A stretch of DNA of 30,611 nt from IMG/VR virus record IMGVR_UViG_3300002144_000745, positions 1-30,611 of that record. The stretch is one strand, 5' to 3'. The stretch comes from a virus. Both the position numbers and the translations under genes were made by a program. Of the stretch, positions 1 through 8,209 are shown piece after piece. Every line of letters starts with the position of its first letter. Positions within the stretch are counted from its first letter, which is position 1. Below the pieces are notes generated by a model, which saw only the letters and a program-made list of their open reading frames with translations, made no database searches and was not told the DNA's origin.

Positions 1-261
1 AAATTGATCAACGTTTTTTTCGTTGCCGTCTACATGAAAAACTGACAACTGTTTAGCTGGATACTTTGCTCTATAGCCGCATAATTCACATGCGGTTTTT
101 TTACGATATCCTTTTTTGTACCATAACGGTGCCACAGGCCTTAATTTTTTCTTTTTTCTGTAACAGGAGTTGCAAACACTTCTATACCTCACTTTATTAT
201 TGGAATAATAGTTGATTGCTACATTGTTAATGTTACATACAGCGCATAGTGGTCGGTCCAT
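1..261 (-). CDS. Zn-finger / HNH-like small protein, partial
   Basis: This minus-strand reading frame starts at the ATG at 261-259 and runs off the left edge with 87 codons and no stop. The N terminus begins MDRPLCAVC, followed by a second C-x2-C (CNSC) about 24 residues later. Further on there is CELCGYRAKYPAKQLSVFHV followed by DGN. Paired CxxC knuckles plus a (D/F)H.DGN segment are what I know from small HNH-like or zinc-ribbon proteins in aquatic T4-like phages. A nuclease role is inferred because the catalytic end is outside the window. A T4-type late promoter lies five bases before the start codon, with no Shine-Dalgarno. It is transcribed divergently from the tail sheath gene. Confidence 0.75.
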   Translation of the reverse strand, partial: MDRPLCAVCNINNVAINYYSNNKVRYRSVCNSCYRKKKKLRPVAPLWYKKGYRKKTACELCGYRAKYPAKQLSVFHVDGNEKNVDQF

Positions 262-276
262 ATAGATATTTATCGG
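262..276 (-). promoter_or_regulatory. T4-type late promoter, minus strand
   Basis: Read on the minus strand this is CCGATAAATATCTAT followed at once by ATG. The TAAATA core (plus positions 267-272) lies five bases from the start codon. With T4 late spacing the first transcribed base would be the A of the ATG. The same 16 bases recur in the opposite orientation at 323-338. Confidence 0.7.
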
Positions 277-322
277 TACAAACCTTTCGAAAGCGCATCC
301 AACTGACAGTTTTTTACTACAT

Positions 323-338
323 CCGATAAATATCTATA
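323..338 (+). promoter_or_regulatory. T4-type late promoter for the tail operon
   Basis: CCGATAAATATCTATA holds the TAAATA core at 327-332, with a predicted start near 338. This gives a leader of about 24 nt that contains GAGGA (349-353), eight bases before the sheath ATG. It is the mirror copy of the promoter at 261-276. Confidence 0.7.
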
Positions 339-361
339 ACAGTTTTATGAGGATATGAAAC

Positions 362-3300
362 ATGGCACTAGTTTCCCCAGGCGTACAAGTTACAGTAACT
401 GATCAAAGTTATTACGCTCCTACATCAGTAGGGTCTGTAGCATACATTCTGCTCGCAACAGAACAAGATAAAATCGCTCCGGGCGGCGTATCGATCGCTC
501 CAGGCACAACCGCAGAAAATGCAGGATCCATTTATAACATCACAAGTCAACGAGACTTAGTGACTACATTTGGTACTCCTACATTTAAAACAACATCTGC
601 AGGGACTCCTATTAACGGTGACGAAAGAAACGAATACGGATTAATGGCTGCTTACAGCTTGTTGGGCGTAAGCAATTCTGTCTACGTACAGCGTGCAAAC
701 GTTGACCTGGGCCAACTAGGTGGTACTACAATACGACCATTAGGTGATCCAACCAACGGCGCACTGTGGTTAGATACGTCTGTTACAAATTGGGGTGTGT
801 ACGAGTGGAACGCAACCACACAAGCATTCTTTTTGGTGTCACCGTTAATTATTAACGATGCTGCCAGTTTGGAATCCAACATTACACCCAACGTTGGCGT
901 TGGTAGTATTGGGCAATTTGCAGTCAACACAGTTGCAAATACCAATCCAATATTTTACAAACCATATGATAACACATGGCAGTTAGTGGGTAATGTAGGT
1001 TGGCAAGCACGTATTCCTACCATCACTGGTAGCAACACCAGTGTGTCAATGACCGCTAATGCTAATATTACTATTAACACTACTAACGTCACTGTAGCAA
1101 CAGGCACTAACATAAGTGTAGTTAGCGCAGCGATCAATTCAGCAGCTATTACCGGCATTACTAGTCGCGTGAATAACAGCAGCCAATTGATTATCCACGT
1201 TACTGAGCTGGCAACAAGCAACGGATCAACTGCTGATGGCAAAATTGCAATCAGCAACGGAAACAACACGCCGTTAAGCGATTTAGGTATCACCGCAGGT
1301 ACTTACAACGGCCCAGCAGTTACTATCAGTCCATACTTCACTGTGCCTGCATATGAATCTGCTAACTTAGCAGCTAATTCCGGAAGACCATCAGGCAGTA
1401 TCTGGCAAAAAGCCAGTGTAATAGGTTCTGGCTTAAATGCAAGCGTAAAACAATATAACAGTGCATCGGATACTTGGGTTGCAAAAACTGTAAACGATTA
1501 TGCTAATGTGTTTGTAGCAACCTTTACATTAGACCCAACAGGTGGCGGCAGTAACTTAACTGAAGGCTCTGTATTTGTTGAATATGATGCATTCGCAGAA
1601 GATACCGGAGTTCAACCGCACATTGGTTCAAGACTATGGTATCGTAATAACACAGGTGCAACTACTGTTACCGGTAGTACATCTAGTCCTATCGCAGCAA
1701 ACGTTGGCGCAGCATTTACTTTAAAAACCAGAGCACTTGCTGGCGTGGTTACTACAACAGAATACACAGTTACTATCACCACAGCAACAGTGGCTGGATT
1801 CGTTGATGCAGTCAGCGCCGCAACTATTCCTTCTGTTACTGCAACGATTGCAACTGATGGCACAATGACATTGACTCACGCATTGGGCGGTGACATGTAC
1901 TTGACAGACGGCGCAGGAACTCCTTTGGCTAACGTGGGTATCGATTCAACTGCCACTGGGGTATACGAAGTATATCAAGAAGATGGTACTGCTATTTCTA
2001 ACGTACTTATTGCTTCTAATTGGGAACCAATTGCTGAACGAAACTTTACAGTGAGTTCATCACAAGTGTTTGTGGCACCGGCAAACGACACTTACTGGTA
2101 CTACAATGCGTTAACTCGCGCTGACATTATGATCAGCAACGGCACAGCTTGGCTTGGCTACGGGGTAGAAACCAATGATATTCGTGGATACAATTTATCT
2201 AGCACTGATGCAACCGGTCCACTTTTTGGTACAACTGAGCCAACAACACAAATTGATGGTACATTACTGGTATACGGTGACTTATGGATTGATACCAGCG
2301 ATTTGGAAAACTATCCTGCACTATACAGATATCAAAGTATTAACGGTATTGATCAGTGGGTTGCGATCGATACATCAGACAACACTGGACAAAATGGCAT
2401 TGTGTTTGCAGATGCACGTTGGGCGACTAGCGGCAGTACAAACCCAGTGACTGCTTCAATTCCTACGATTGCTGCACTGAAATTAAGTTCATATACAGAT
2501 TTGGACGTAATAGATCCTGGACTTTACCCACGTGGTATGCTATTGTGGAACACCAGAGCTAGCGGGTATAACGTAAAACAATACAAATCAAATTACTTTA
2601 CCGCAACTGCATATCCTGGTGAAAGCATTCCAGCAGAAACCGGCACTTGGACATCAGTGAGCGGATATAACACCGCAGGTGTAGTTCCAAATTTTGGACG
2701 CAGTGCACAAAGAGGTGTAATTGTTAGCGCACTACGCAGCGAGATTGACAGCAGCACAGCATTGCGCGAAGAAAGCAATATCTTCAACATCATTGCTTGT
2801 CCTGGCTATCCAGAACTAATGCCTAACATGGTGGCATTGAATGAAGACCGTGACAATACAGCGTTTGTGATCGGTGACACGCCATTGCGTTTGGCAGCAA
2901 CTGGCACAGCACTTCAGGCATGGGCCACTAACAGTGTAGGTGCAGTTGCAACCGGCGAACAAGGGTTGAATACAAGTAGTCCGTATTTGGGTATTTACTA
3001 CCCAAGCGGAATAACAAACGATTTGACCGGTAATCAGATTGTTGTGCCACCGAGCTATGCTGCATTGAGAACGTTTATCAAAAGCGATAATATCAGCTAT
3101 CCATGGTTTGCCCCTGCAGGAACTCGCAGAGGCTTAATTGATAACTTGAGTGCAATCGGTTACATTAACAGCACTAGTGGTGCATTTGTTAGTATAGGCG
3201 TGACACAAGGTCTTCGTGACACAATGTATAACAACAAGATCAATCCGTTTACCGCCTTGCCCGGAACTGGTTTAGTAGTATACGGACAAAAGACGTTAGC

Positions 3301-3673
3301 ATCTGATCCAAGTAGCTTAGACAGAATTAACGTAGCAAGATTAGTCAACTTCTTAAGAAATCAATTGAATATAATTGCTCGTCCGTTTGTATTTGAACCA
3401 AACGATCCGATCACACGTAACGGGGTGTTGGCAGTTGTTAATAGTTTACTAAACGACTTAGTTGCTAAACGTGGTATTACAGACTACTTGAGTGTTTGTG
3501 ATACAACTAACAATACACCAGAACGTATTGCTAGAAATGAACTATATGTGGACATAGCAATTCAGCCAACTAAGGCGGTTGAGTTCATCTACATACCGAT
3601 TAGATTGAAGAATCCCGGAGAGATCCAAGACGGCAATTTAGCATCGGCAACAAACCCAGGAACAGGAGCATAA
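362..3673 (+). CDS. gp18: Tail sheath protein (T4 gp18-like), enlarged
   Basis: This is the contractile tail sheath subunit. The N terminus (MALVSPGVQVTVTDQSYY) and the last ~330 residues, with NRINVARLVNFLRNQLNIIA and a final KAVEFIYIPIRLKNPGEI, are typical of T4-like sheath proteins. At 1103 aa it is much longer than T4 gp18 (659 aa). The extra length lies in the middle. Two stretches, about residues 220-317 and 434-530, look like flagellin-hook-IN-type repeats: beta-rich, with T-x-T-I-type strands followed by an 'INSA.I.GI.S.V' segment. Several short W-rich repeats of the type GALWLDTS / GSIWQKAS / GDLWIDTS / GMLLWNTR lie around them. These inserts would decorate the outside of the tail (inference). 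GAGGA precedes the ATG by eight bases, and the tube gene follows after four bases. Confidence 0.95.
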   Translation: MALVSPGVQVTVTDQSYYAPTSVGSVAYILLATEQDKIAPGGVSIAPGTTAENAGSIYNITSQRDLVTTFGTPTFKTTSAGTPINGDERNEYGLMAAYSLLGVSNSVYVQRANVDLGQLGGTTIRPLGDPTNGALWLDTSVTNWGVYEWNATTQAFFLVSPLIINDAASLESNITPNVGVGSIGQFAVNTVANTNPIFYKPYDNTWQLVGNVGWQARIPTITGSNTSVSMTANANITINTTNVTVATGTNISVVSAAINSAAITGITSRVNNSSQLIIHVTELATSNGSTADGKIAISNGNNTPLSDLGITAGTYNGPAVTISPYFTVPAYESANLAANSGRPSGSIWQKASVIGSGLNASVKQYNSASDTWVAKTVNDYANVFVATFTLDPTGGGSNLTEGSVFVEYDAFAEDTGVQPHIGSRLWYRNNTGATTVTGSTSSPIAANVGAAFTLKTRALAGVVTTTEYTVTITTATVAGFVDAVSAATIPSVTATIATDGTMTLTHALGGDMYLTDGAGTPLANVGIDSTATGVYEVYQEDGTAISNVLIASNWEPIAERNFTVSSSQVFVAPANDTYWYYNALTRADIMISNGTAWLGYGVETNDIRGYNLSSTDATGPLFGTTEPTTQIDGTLLVYGDLWIDTSDLENYPALYRYQSINGIDQWVAIDTSDNTGQNGIVFADARWATSGSTNPVTASIPTIAALKLSSYTDLDVIDPGLYPRGMLLWNTRASGYNVKQYKSNYFTATAYPGESIPAETGTWTSVSGYNTAGVVPNFGRSAQRGVIVSALRSEIDSSTALREESNIFNIIACPGYPELMPNMVALNEDRDNTAFVIGDTPLRLAATGTALQAWATNSVGAVATGEQGLNTSSPYLGIYYPSGITNDLTGNQIVVPPSYAALRTFIKSDNISYPWFAPAGTRRGLIDNLSAIGYINSTSGAFVSIGVTQGLRDTMYNNKINPFTALPGTGLVVYGQKTLASDPSSLDRINVARLVNFLRNQLNIIARPFVFEPNDPITRNGVLAVVNSLLNDLVAKRGITDYLSVCDTTNNTPERIARNELYVDIAIQPTKAVEFIYIPIRLKNPGEIQDGNLASATNPGTGA

Positions 3674-3677
3674 TACC

Positions 3678-4295
3678 ATGGCAGTCTCTTCATTAACAAG
3701 ATTTACAGTACCATTAGGAGGCAATCAGAGTGCTAGCACTCAAGGTCTCTTAATGCCAAAACTCAAATTTCGCTTCAGAGTGAGTTTTGATAATTTTGGT
3801 GTAAGTACTCCCAAGACAGAATTAACAAAGCAGGTAATGAGTTTTGCTCGTCCTCAAGTTACGTTTGACCCAATTGAAATTCCTGTTTATAACAGTCGTG
3901 TTTATCTTGCTGGACGCCCAACATGGCAGGCAGTAACTACAACACTGCGTGACGACGCAGGCGGCAACATTAGCCGTCTAGTAGGCGAGCAGTTGCAGAA
4001 ACAATATGACTTTATGGAACAAGCCAGTGCAAGTTCCGGTATTGACTATAAGTTTATTACACGATTAGAAATGTTAGATGGCGCCAACGGCAATATCGAA
4101 CCAATCGTGTTGGAAACGTGGGAACTGTATGGTTGTTTCTTAACTGATGTAAACTACAACGATGTGGACTACAGCAGTAACGATCCAGTCACTGTCACAA
4201 TGAGTATCCGTTACGACAACGCTATTCAAACAACATCACCCGGCGGCGTTGGTAATGATGTAGGCCGTACAAACGGTACAGTGATTACAGGTTAA
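3678..4295 (+). CDS. gp19: Tail tube protein (T4 gp19-like)
   Basis: This 205-aa protein is the main inner tube subunit that DNA passes through. The pattern KLKFRFRVSFDNFG, a central PRPQV-like loop (FARPQVTFDPIEIPVYNSR), and the C-terminal block WELYGCFLTDVNYNDVDYSS then VTMSIRYDNA fit the T4-like tube family. T4 gp19 is 163 aa, so this one is slightly longer. It lies four bases after the sheath stop and is followed by a strong terminator, so sheath and tube form a two-gene transcription unit. Placement directly after the sheath supports the call. Confidence 0.93.
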   Translation: MAVSSLTRFTVPLGGNQSASTQGLLMPKLKFRFRVSFDNFGVSTPKTELTKQVMSFARPQVTFDPIEIPVYNSRVYLAGRPTWQAVTTTLRDDAGGNISRLVGEQLQKQYDFMEQASASSGIDYKFITRLEMLDGANGNIEPIVLETWELYGCFLTDVNYNDVDYSSNDPVTVTMSIRYDNAIQTTSPGGVGNDVGRTNGTVITG

Positions 4296-4307
4296 TCAAC
4301 TCAACAC

Positions 4308-4333
4308 AAAAGCCCACTTCGGTGGGCTTTTTT
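4308..4333 (+). terminator. Rho-independent terminator after gp19
   Basis: A ten-base-pair stem AAAAGCCCAC/GTGGGCTTTT is closed by a TTCG tetraloop (4318-4321) and followed by a T run. It ends the sheath-tube unit directly before the next late promoter. Confidence 0.93.
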
Positions 4334-4338
4334 ATGGA

Positions 4339-4349
4339 TAAATATTTGT
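4339..4349 (+). promoter_or_regulatory. Late promoter, leaderless spacing
   Basis: The TAAATA core (4339-4344) plus TTTGT runs directly into the ATG at 4350. There is no Shine-Dalgarno, because the sequence upstream is the terminator. Confidence 0.65.
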
Positions 4350-6725
4350 ATGGCCTTATACAATGCAGATTTAAAACCGTTAGAGAATGGCACGACACAT
4401 TCATATGATCATGCCACGCGGCTATTCTTATCGGATAATTTTAGACTAGCACCCAAACAGTCGTTTTTATATTATGTTTGTATTAACGTAAATCAAGATG
4501 CGTTACAAAACATAATAGGCGGATTATCTAGCGATCCGGTCAGCAGCCAAACTTTAATCGAACAATATGAAACTGGCTTAATGGCCAAGCGAGTCGAGCT
4601 CCCCAGATTTAACGTACAGACTCGCAGTCTAAAAGCATATAACAGAAAAAACATATTTCAAACAGGTATCATGTATGATCCGCTGAGTATTACGTTTCAT
4701 GATGACGCTGCCGATACTGTGACTAAATTTTGGAATGATTTTTATACATACTATTATAGAGACAGTGACTATGATACCACTTTGTATACAGTACCGCATA
4801 AATATCAGTCCAGAACCAGAGAAGGCTGGGGATTTACACCACGCAATGGCAATCTAAAACCTTTCATCAGGGACATACAAATATTCAGTTTACACAATAA
4901 ACGTTTTACCGAATACCAATTGATTAATCCTGTTATCACCGCCTGGCGCCATGGCGAGCATGATAGTAGCGCCGGTAACGGCACGTTAGACAGCACAATG
5001 ACTGTGGATTTTGAAACAGTTAAATATCGCACAGGGTATGTAAATCCAGTTGATGTAAACGGCTTTGCTGTTATACATTACGATGATACACCTAGTCCTA
5101 TTAGTAACAGCACTACAAACATATTCACAGATGGCGGACTAATAGGTGCAATTGAAGGAACATCAACTGACTTGGCCAGACCCGATGGCACTGGCAGTGG
5201 TTCAGGAATTTTAAGTTCTATCTTAGATGCTTATCGTTTCTATAATAACATTAAAGATACTGATTTTAGACAAATCGGATCCATAGTATTAGGGCAAGTA
5301 GGAACGCAAATTTTAAATGGCGCAATAAATGGCGCAGTTAACAATGTATTCTTCCCCACATCTGGGTCAACGAGTCAGGTTTCCCCGCCAGCTGGTACAG
5401 TAGCACAGACATCATATGTAGCGCCAGGCAACAATGGGTCAGTAACAATTGGCGGAGTTGCAGCAGGAATAGCAACAGGTGTAGCAGCAAGTGTAGTTAA
5501 TAATGCAGTTAGCGCATTTTCTCAAGGTGTTAAAACGCAATCAGGTCCTCTGCCTAATCCCAGGTATAATACTGTATACCAGACCAGCAGCGGCACTCCT
5601 GCTATTTCTATAGATGCGCAAACTGGCCAACCAGTTACAAGTCAACAAACCGCATACCTTATAAATGCAACAACCGGCGAAATCGTATCTCAATTTCAAA
5701 CCGAAGGTACACAAAACGGTGGTTACTTAGGAGAAGGATCATTGACTACAAACTTGCAAAATTTAGTCAGTAGCACAGACCAAAATGGCAATGTGGTTAC
5801 TACCTACATTTATAACAACGGTGATCGGGCTTCGTTTGACGGCTTTGGTGCTCAATTATCGTTTGAGCCTGGCTCATTTACTAACCCATCAAATACAAAT
5901 ACAAATCCAACGACCCCACAGCAACTTGCTGCACAAGGACAAACCGTTAATACAAATCAAGTCCAGTATGCCGTTGACCCTACAACTGGATTAATTTACA
6001 CCGCAGGCGGCACAACCAGTGCATACGTGACTAATACACTGTCAGGCGTTGGTGGCGCTGTGGCAGGCGGCTACATCGGCAGTCGAGTATTCACTGGTTT
6101 GTCAGGTGTACTCGGAGATGGTGTTGTGGGGCAGACTGTAAGTGCAGCAGTAAGCGGCGTTGCAGGCGCAGTTGCTGGTCAAGCAGTGAATAATTTTTTA
6201 CAACCAATTGTCAACGGCGCAGTGGGCGGGGTAACTCAAGTGTTTGATAATGTCACGGGATCCATTAAAAACGTGGTAGGTAGTTGGTCTGGTAGTGGTG
6301 GATACGATTTTAATAATCCGCTTAATAACTCAGTTTCGCGAGTGTTTAACGGTGACGGCACAGAGACTCGCACCTTTAAAGATGGCAGTACTGGAATTTT
6401 CAGTGGCAAAGATCTTATATCATCCACTGCATCGACCGGCGGCGGCTTATTCAGCGGATTCGGCAACTGGTTTGGCGGCACAGCCGGAGCTAATTCCGAT
6501 AGTAGCATTTTAAACCCTGGGCGCGGAACTGGTTTGCTATTGGACGGATCCAGTAATCTGCTACAAGCTGATTCGGGTGGATTTGTGGTTTCTGGCGCCG
6601 GCGATACGTCATTGTTTGGTTCAATTTTTGGTACATCTTTATCCAAAGGCAGCGTATTTACTGCAGGTCCTGTGAATAATTTATATTCTTCCGGTAGTTA
6701 CGACGATAGTTTTTTCGTAGGTTAA
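4350..6725 (+). CDS. Tube-like/baseplate-region structural protein with long Gly/Ser/Ala-rich C terminus
   Basis: The first ~255 residues resemble the tube-fold family found beside gp19 in aquatic T4-like phages. Visible landmarks are THSYDHATRLFLSDNFRLAP, LPRFNVQTRSLKAYNRKN, ITFHDDAADTVTKFWNDFY, NPVITAWRHGEHD, and a closing VDFETVKYRTGYV. A role as tube initiator or baseplate-proximal tube element is inferred. Residues ~260-791 differ in character: low complexity, rich in Gly, Ser, Ala and Asn. They include two glycine-zipper-like hydrophobic runs (GGVAAGIATGVAASVV near residue 370 and GGAVAGGYIGSRVF near 570) and degenerate D.(Q/T)TG repeats. Total length is 791 aa. The start has no Shine-Dalgarno but a late promoter abuts it. 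The stop codon overlaps the next late promoter. Confidence 0.8.
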   Translation: MALYNADLKPLENGTTHSYDHATRLFLSDNFRLAPKQSFLYYVCINVNQDALQNIIGGLSSDPVSSQTLIEQYETGLMAKRVELPRFNVQTRSLKAYNRKNIFQTGIMYDPLSITFHDDAADTVTKFWNDFYTYYYRDSDYDTTLYTVPHKYQSRTREGWGFTPRNGNLKPFIRDIQIFSLHNKRFTEYQLINPVITAWRHGEHDSSAGNGTLDSTMTVDFETVKYRTGYVNPVDVNGFAVIHYDDTPSPISNSTTNIFTDGGLIGAIEGTSTDLARPDGTGSGSGILSSILDAYRFYNNIKDTDFRQIGSIVLGQVGTQILNGAINGAVNNVFFPTSGSTSQVSPPAGTVAQTSYVAPGNNGSVTIGGVAAGIATGVAASVVNNAVSAFSQGVKTQSGPLPNPRYNTVYQTSSGTPAISIDAQTGQPVTSQQTAYLINATTGEIVSQFQTEGTQNGGYLGEGSLTTNLQNLVSSTDQNGNVVTTYIYNNGDRASFDGFGAQLSFEPGSFTNPSNTNTNPTTPQQLAAQGQTVNTNQVQYAVDPTTGLIYTAGGTTSAYVTNTLSGVGGAVAGGYIGSRVFTGLSGVLGDGVVGQTVSAAVSGVAGAVAGQAVNNFLQPIVNGAVGGVTQVFDNVTGSIKNVVGSWSGSGGYDFNNPLNNSVSRVFNGDGTETRTFKDGSTGIFSGKDLISSTASTGGGLFSGFGNWFGGTAGANSDSSILNPGRGTGLLLDGSSNLLQADSGGFVVSGAGDTSLFGSIFGTSLSKGSVFTAGPVNNLYSSGSYDDSFFVG

Positions 6726-6734
6726 ATAACTATT
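6723..6734 (+). promoter_or_regulatory. Late promoter, leaderless spacing
   Basis: TAAATA (6723-6728) begins with the TAA stop of the preceding gene and is followed by ACTATT and the ATG at 6735. There is no Shine-Dalgarno. Confidence 0.65.
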
Positions 6735-7109
6735 ATGTACAGCACTAACGATCCGACTAATTTAAATACTACCAGCGGTAACAATCCTACCACGCGATAT
6801 TTTAATAATTTTTTTAAACCCACATATGCAGTCAGTCCCGAAACTAACGATGCCATTGTTAGTTATTTTCAGGAACAAACTGGCGATCTAGAAAGTGCAA
6901 GGCTGCTTGCACAAGCAGTATACGATACTGCGCTGTCTCAGAGAGAAGACCCGTTAGCAGTACTAGACCAATTCAGAGCACTACCACAAGGTGGGCTTAG
7001 TCCGTTTTTGGCTCTGTACTTGAACATCAGTCGAGTGCCCACAAGCCTATTGGGAGTGCAAAATACTCCTAGATCAAATCCATTAGTAACCAGAACTATT
7101 ATAGAATAA
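6735..7109 (+). CDS. Conserved small T4-like phage protein, function unknown
   Basis: This 124-aa soluble protein has no recognisable enzymatic motif. From memory it matches a small conserved family of T4-like cyanophages and pelagiphages. The shared landmarks are (Y)AVSPETNDAI, YFQEQTGDLESARLLAQAV, DPLAVLDQFRALPQG and a C-terminal LN(I/L)SRVPTSLLG. The middle is predicted helical. It sits between the tube-like gene and gp4, and its stop overlaps the gp4 start by one base (TAATG), so the two are translationally coupled. A structural or assembly role is plausible from context only. Confidence 0.8.
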   Translation: MYSTNDPTNLNTTSGNNPTTRYFNNFFKPTYAVSPETNDAIVSYFQEQTGDLESARLLAQAVYDTALSQREDPLAVLDQFRALPQGGLSPFLALYLNISRVPTSLLGVQNTPRSNPLVTRTIIE

Positions 7110-7543
7110 TGGGAAAATATGCTCAAGGCAAATTTCAAGTACAAAATGCCGAAAAATATATAGGTAAAGGCACGCCTACATATCGAAGTAGTTGGGAGTT
7201 TGCATTCATGCAGTTCTGTGACAATAATCCAGCAGTGGTACAATGGGCCAGTGAATCGATTCATGTTAACTACCGTAATCCTTTTACCGGAAAAAATACC
7301 ATATATGTCCCGGACTTTTTAATAATATATATCGACAAAAACGGCAAACGCCACGGCGAAGTAATTGAAGTTAAGCCCACCAAAGAAACCACAATGGAAG
7401 CGGCAAAAACCCAACGTGACAAAGCCGCAGTAGCGTTGAACATGTTCAAGTGGGAAGCAGCCAGGAAGTTTTGCGCCACTCAAGGTCTAAAGTTTAGAGT
7501 AGTCAACGAACAAGACATTTTTCACGGTGCCAAAAAGCGTTAA
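7109..7543 (+). CDS. gp4: Head completion protein (T4 gp4-like), PD-(D/E)xK fold
   Basis: The length of 144 aa fits T4 gp4 (about 150 aa), which finishes DNA-filled heads before tail joining. The nuclease-fold signature is visible: SSWEFAFM with E30, VPDF with D69, and EVIEVKP with E87 and K89. This gives the E...D...ExK arrangement of TnsA/PD-(D/E)xK enzymes. The N-terminal GKFQVQNAEKYIGKGTPTYR is typical of the family. It is coupled to the upstream gene by a one-base overlap. A homing endonuclease gene follows after eight bases. Confidence 0.9.
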   Translation: MGKYAQGKFQVQNAEKYIGKGTPTYRSSWEFAFMQFCDNNPAVVQWASESIHVNYRNPFTGKNTIYVPDFLIIYIDKNGKRHGEVIEVKPTKETTMEAAKTQRDKAAVALNMFKWEAARKFCATQGLKFRVVNEQDIFHGAKKR

Positions 7544-7551
7544 ATAGTTGT
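7541..7551 (+). promoter_or_regulatory. Late promoter, leaderless spacing
   Basis: TAAATA (7541-7546) overlaps the gp4 stop codon and is followed by GTTGT and the ATG at 7552. Confidence 0.6.
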
Positions 7552-8208
7552 ATGACACAGAAATTATCACTTTATAAAAAAACACATAACAAAACTGGGT
7601 TGCAATATTTAGGTAAAACTAATAAAGATCCATTTAAGTATAAAGGATCTGGAACAATCTGGAAACGTCATATCGATAAACATGGTTATGATGTTAATAC
7701 TGAAATTCTTCTTGAAACATATGATCACAATGAAATTAAGAAAACAGGAATTTACTATTCGGAATTATGGGATATTGTGAATAGCGATAGTTGGGCTAAT
7801 TTAAAACCGGAGGAAGGTGATGGCGGAAATATGGGCCCAGCAGGAATCAAAAAACAAAGAGAAAAAATGCTAGGCCATGCAAATTGGCTAACATCTCAAA
7901 CTGATGATGCTAAAAAAGCAATAGGCGAAGCACAAAAAAAGATATTGTCAACTTTATCTAAAGAAGAAATGACAGAACGAATGAAAAATTCATGCTGCCA
8001 ACCTGAATCATATACGGCTGAAAGAGCTCGAAAAATAAGTGAATCGAATACTGGTGTGAAGAAAACAAAGACACTAAAATTGTTAGCGGCAGAAACAGAA
8101 AGAAGAAATCGTACACCAGAACAAAAATTAAAATGTGGCGACTATAATCGCGGAAAGACGTGGAAATTAATCAACGGCAAACGTGTATGGATCACAAAGG
8201 AGAATTAA
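7552..8208 (+). CDS. GIY-YIG (Seg-type) homing endonuclease
   Basis: This 218-aa free-standing homing endonuclease cuts DNA at a specific site and so spreads itself between related phages. The GIY-YIG module is at residues 7-75: LYKKTHNKTGLQYLGKT (LYK and YLG being the two signature triplets), FKYKGSGTIWKRHIDKHG with the usual Arg region, and a Glu in GIYYSELWDI near residue 71. The C-terminal part is Lys/Arg-rich, with repeated DNA-binding-like modules ending GKTWKLINGKRVWI. It lies precisely between gp4 and the terminase small subunit. Its 3' end contains the ribosome-binding site of gp16, which looks like the scar of an insertion event. Confidence 0.88.
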   Translation: MTQKLSLYKKTHNKTGLQYLGKTNKDPFKYKGSGTIWKRHIDKHGYDVNTEILLETYDHNEIKKTGIYYSELWDIVNSDSWANLKPEEGDGGNMGPAGIKKQREKMLGHANWLTSQTDDAKKAIGEAQKKILSTLSKEEMTERMKNSCCQPESYTAERARKISESNTGVKKTKTLKLLAAETERRNRTPEQKLKCGDYNRGKTWKLINGKRVWITKEN

Positions 8209-8209
8209 A

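Noticed and set aside
682-1293. Minus-strand open frames opposite the sheath gene (682-945, 955-1293, 1612-1863)
   Set aside because: They mirror a strongly coding plus-strand gene, have no ribosome-binding sites and no recognisable composition.
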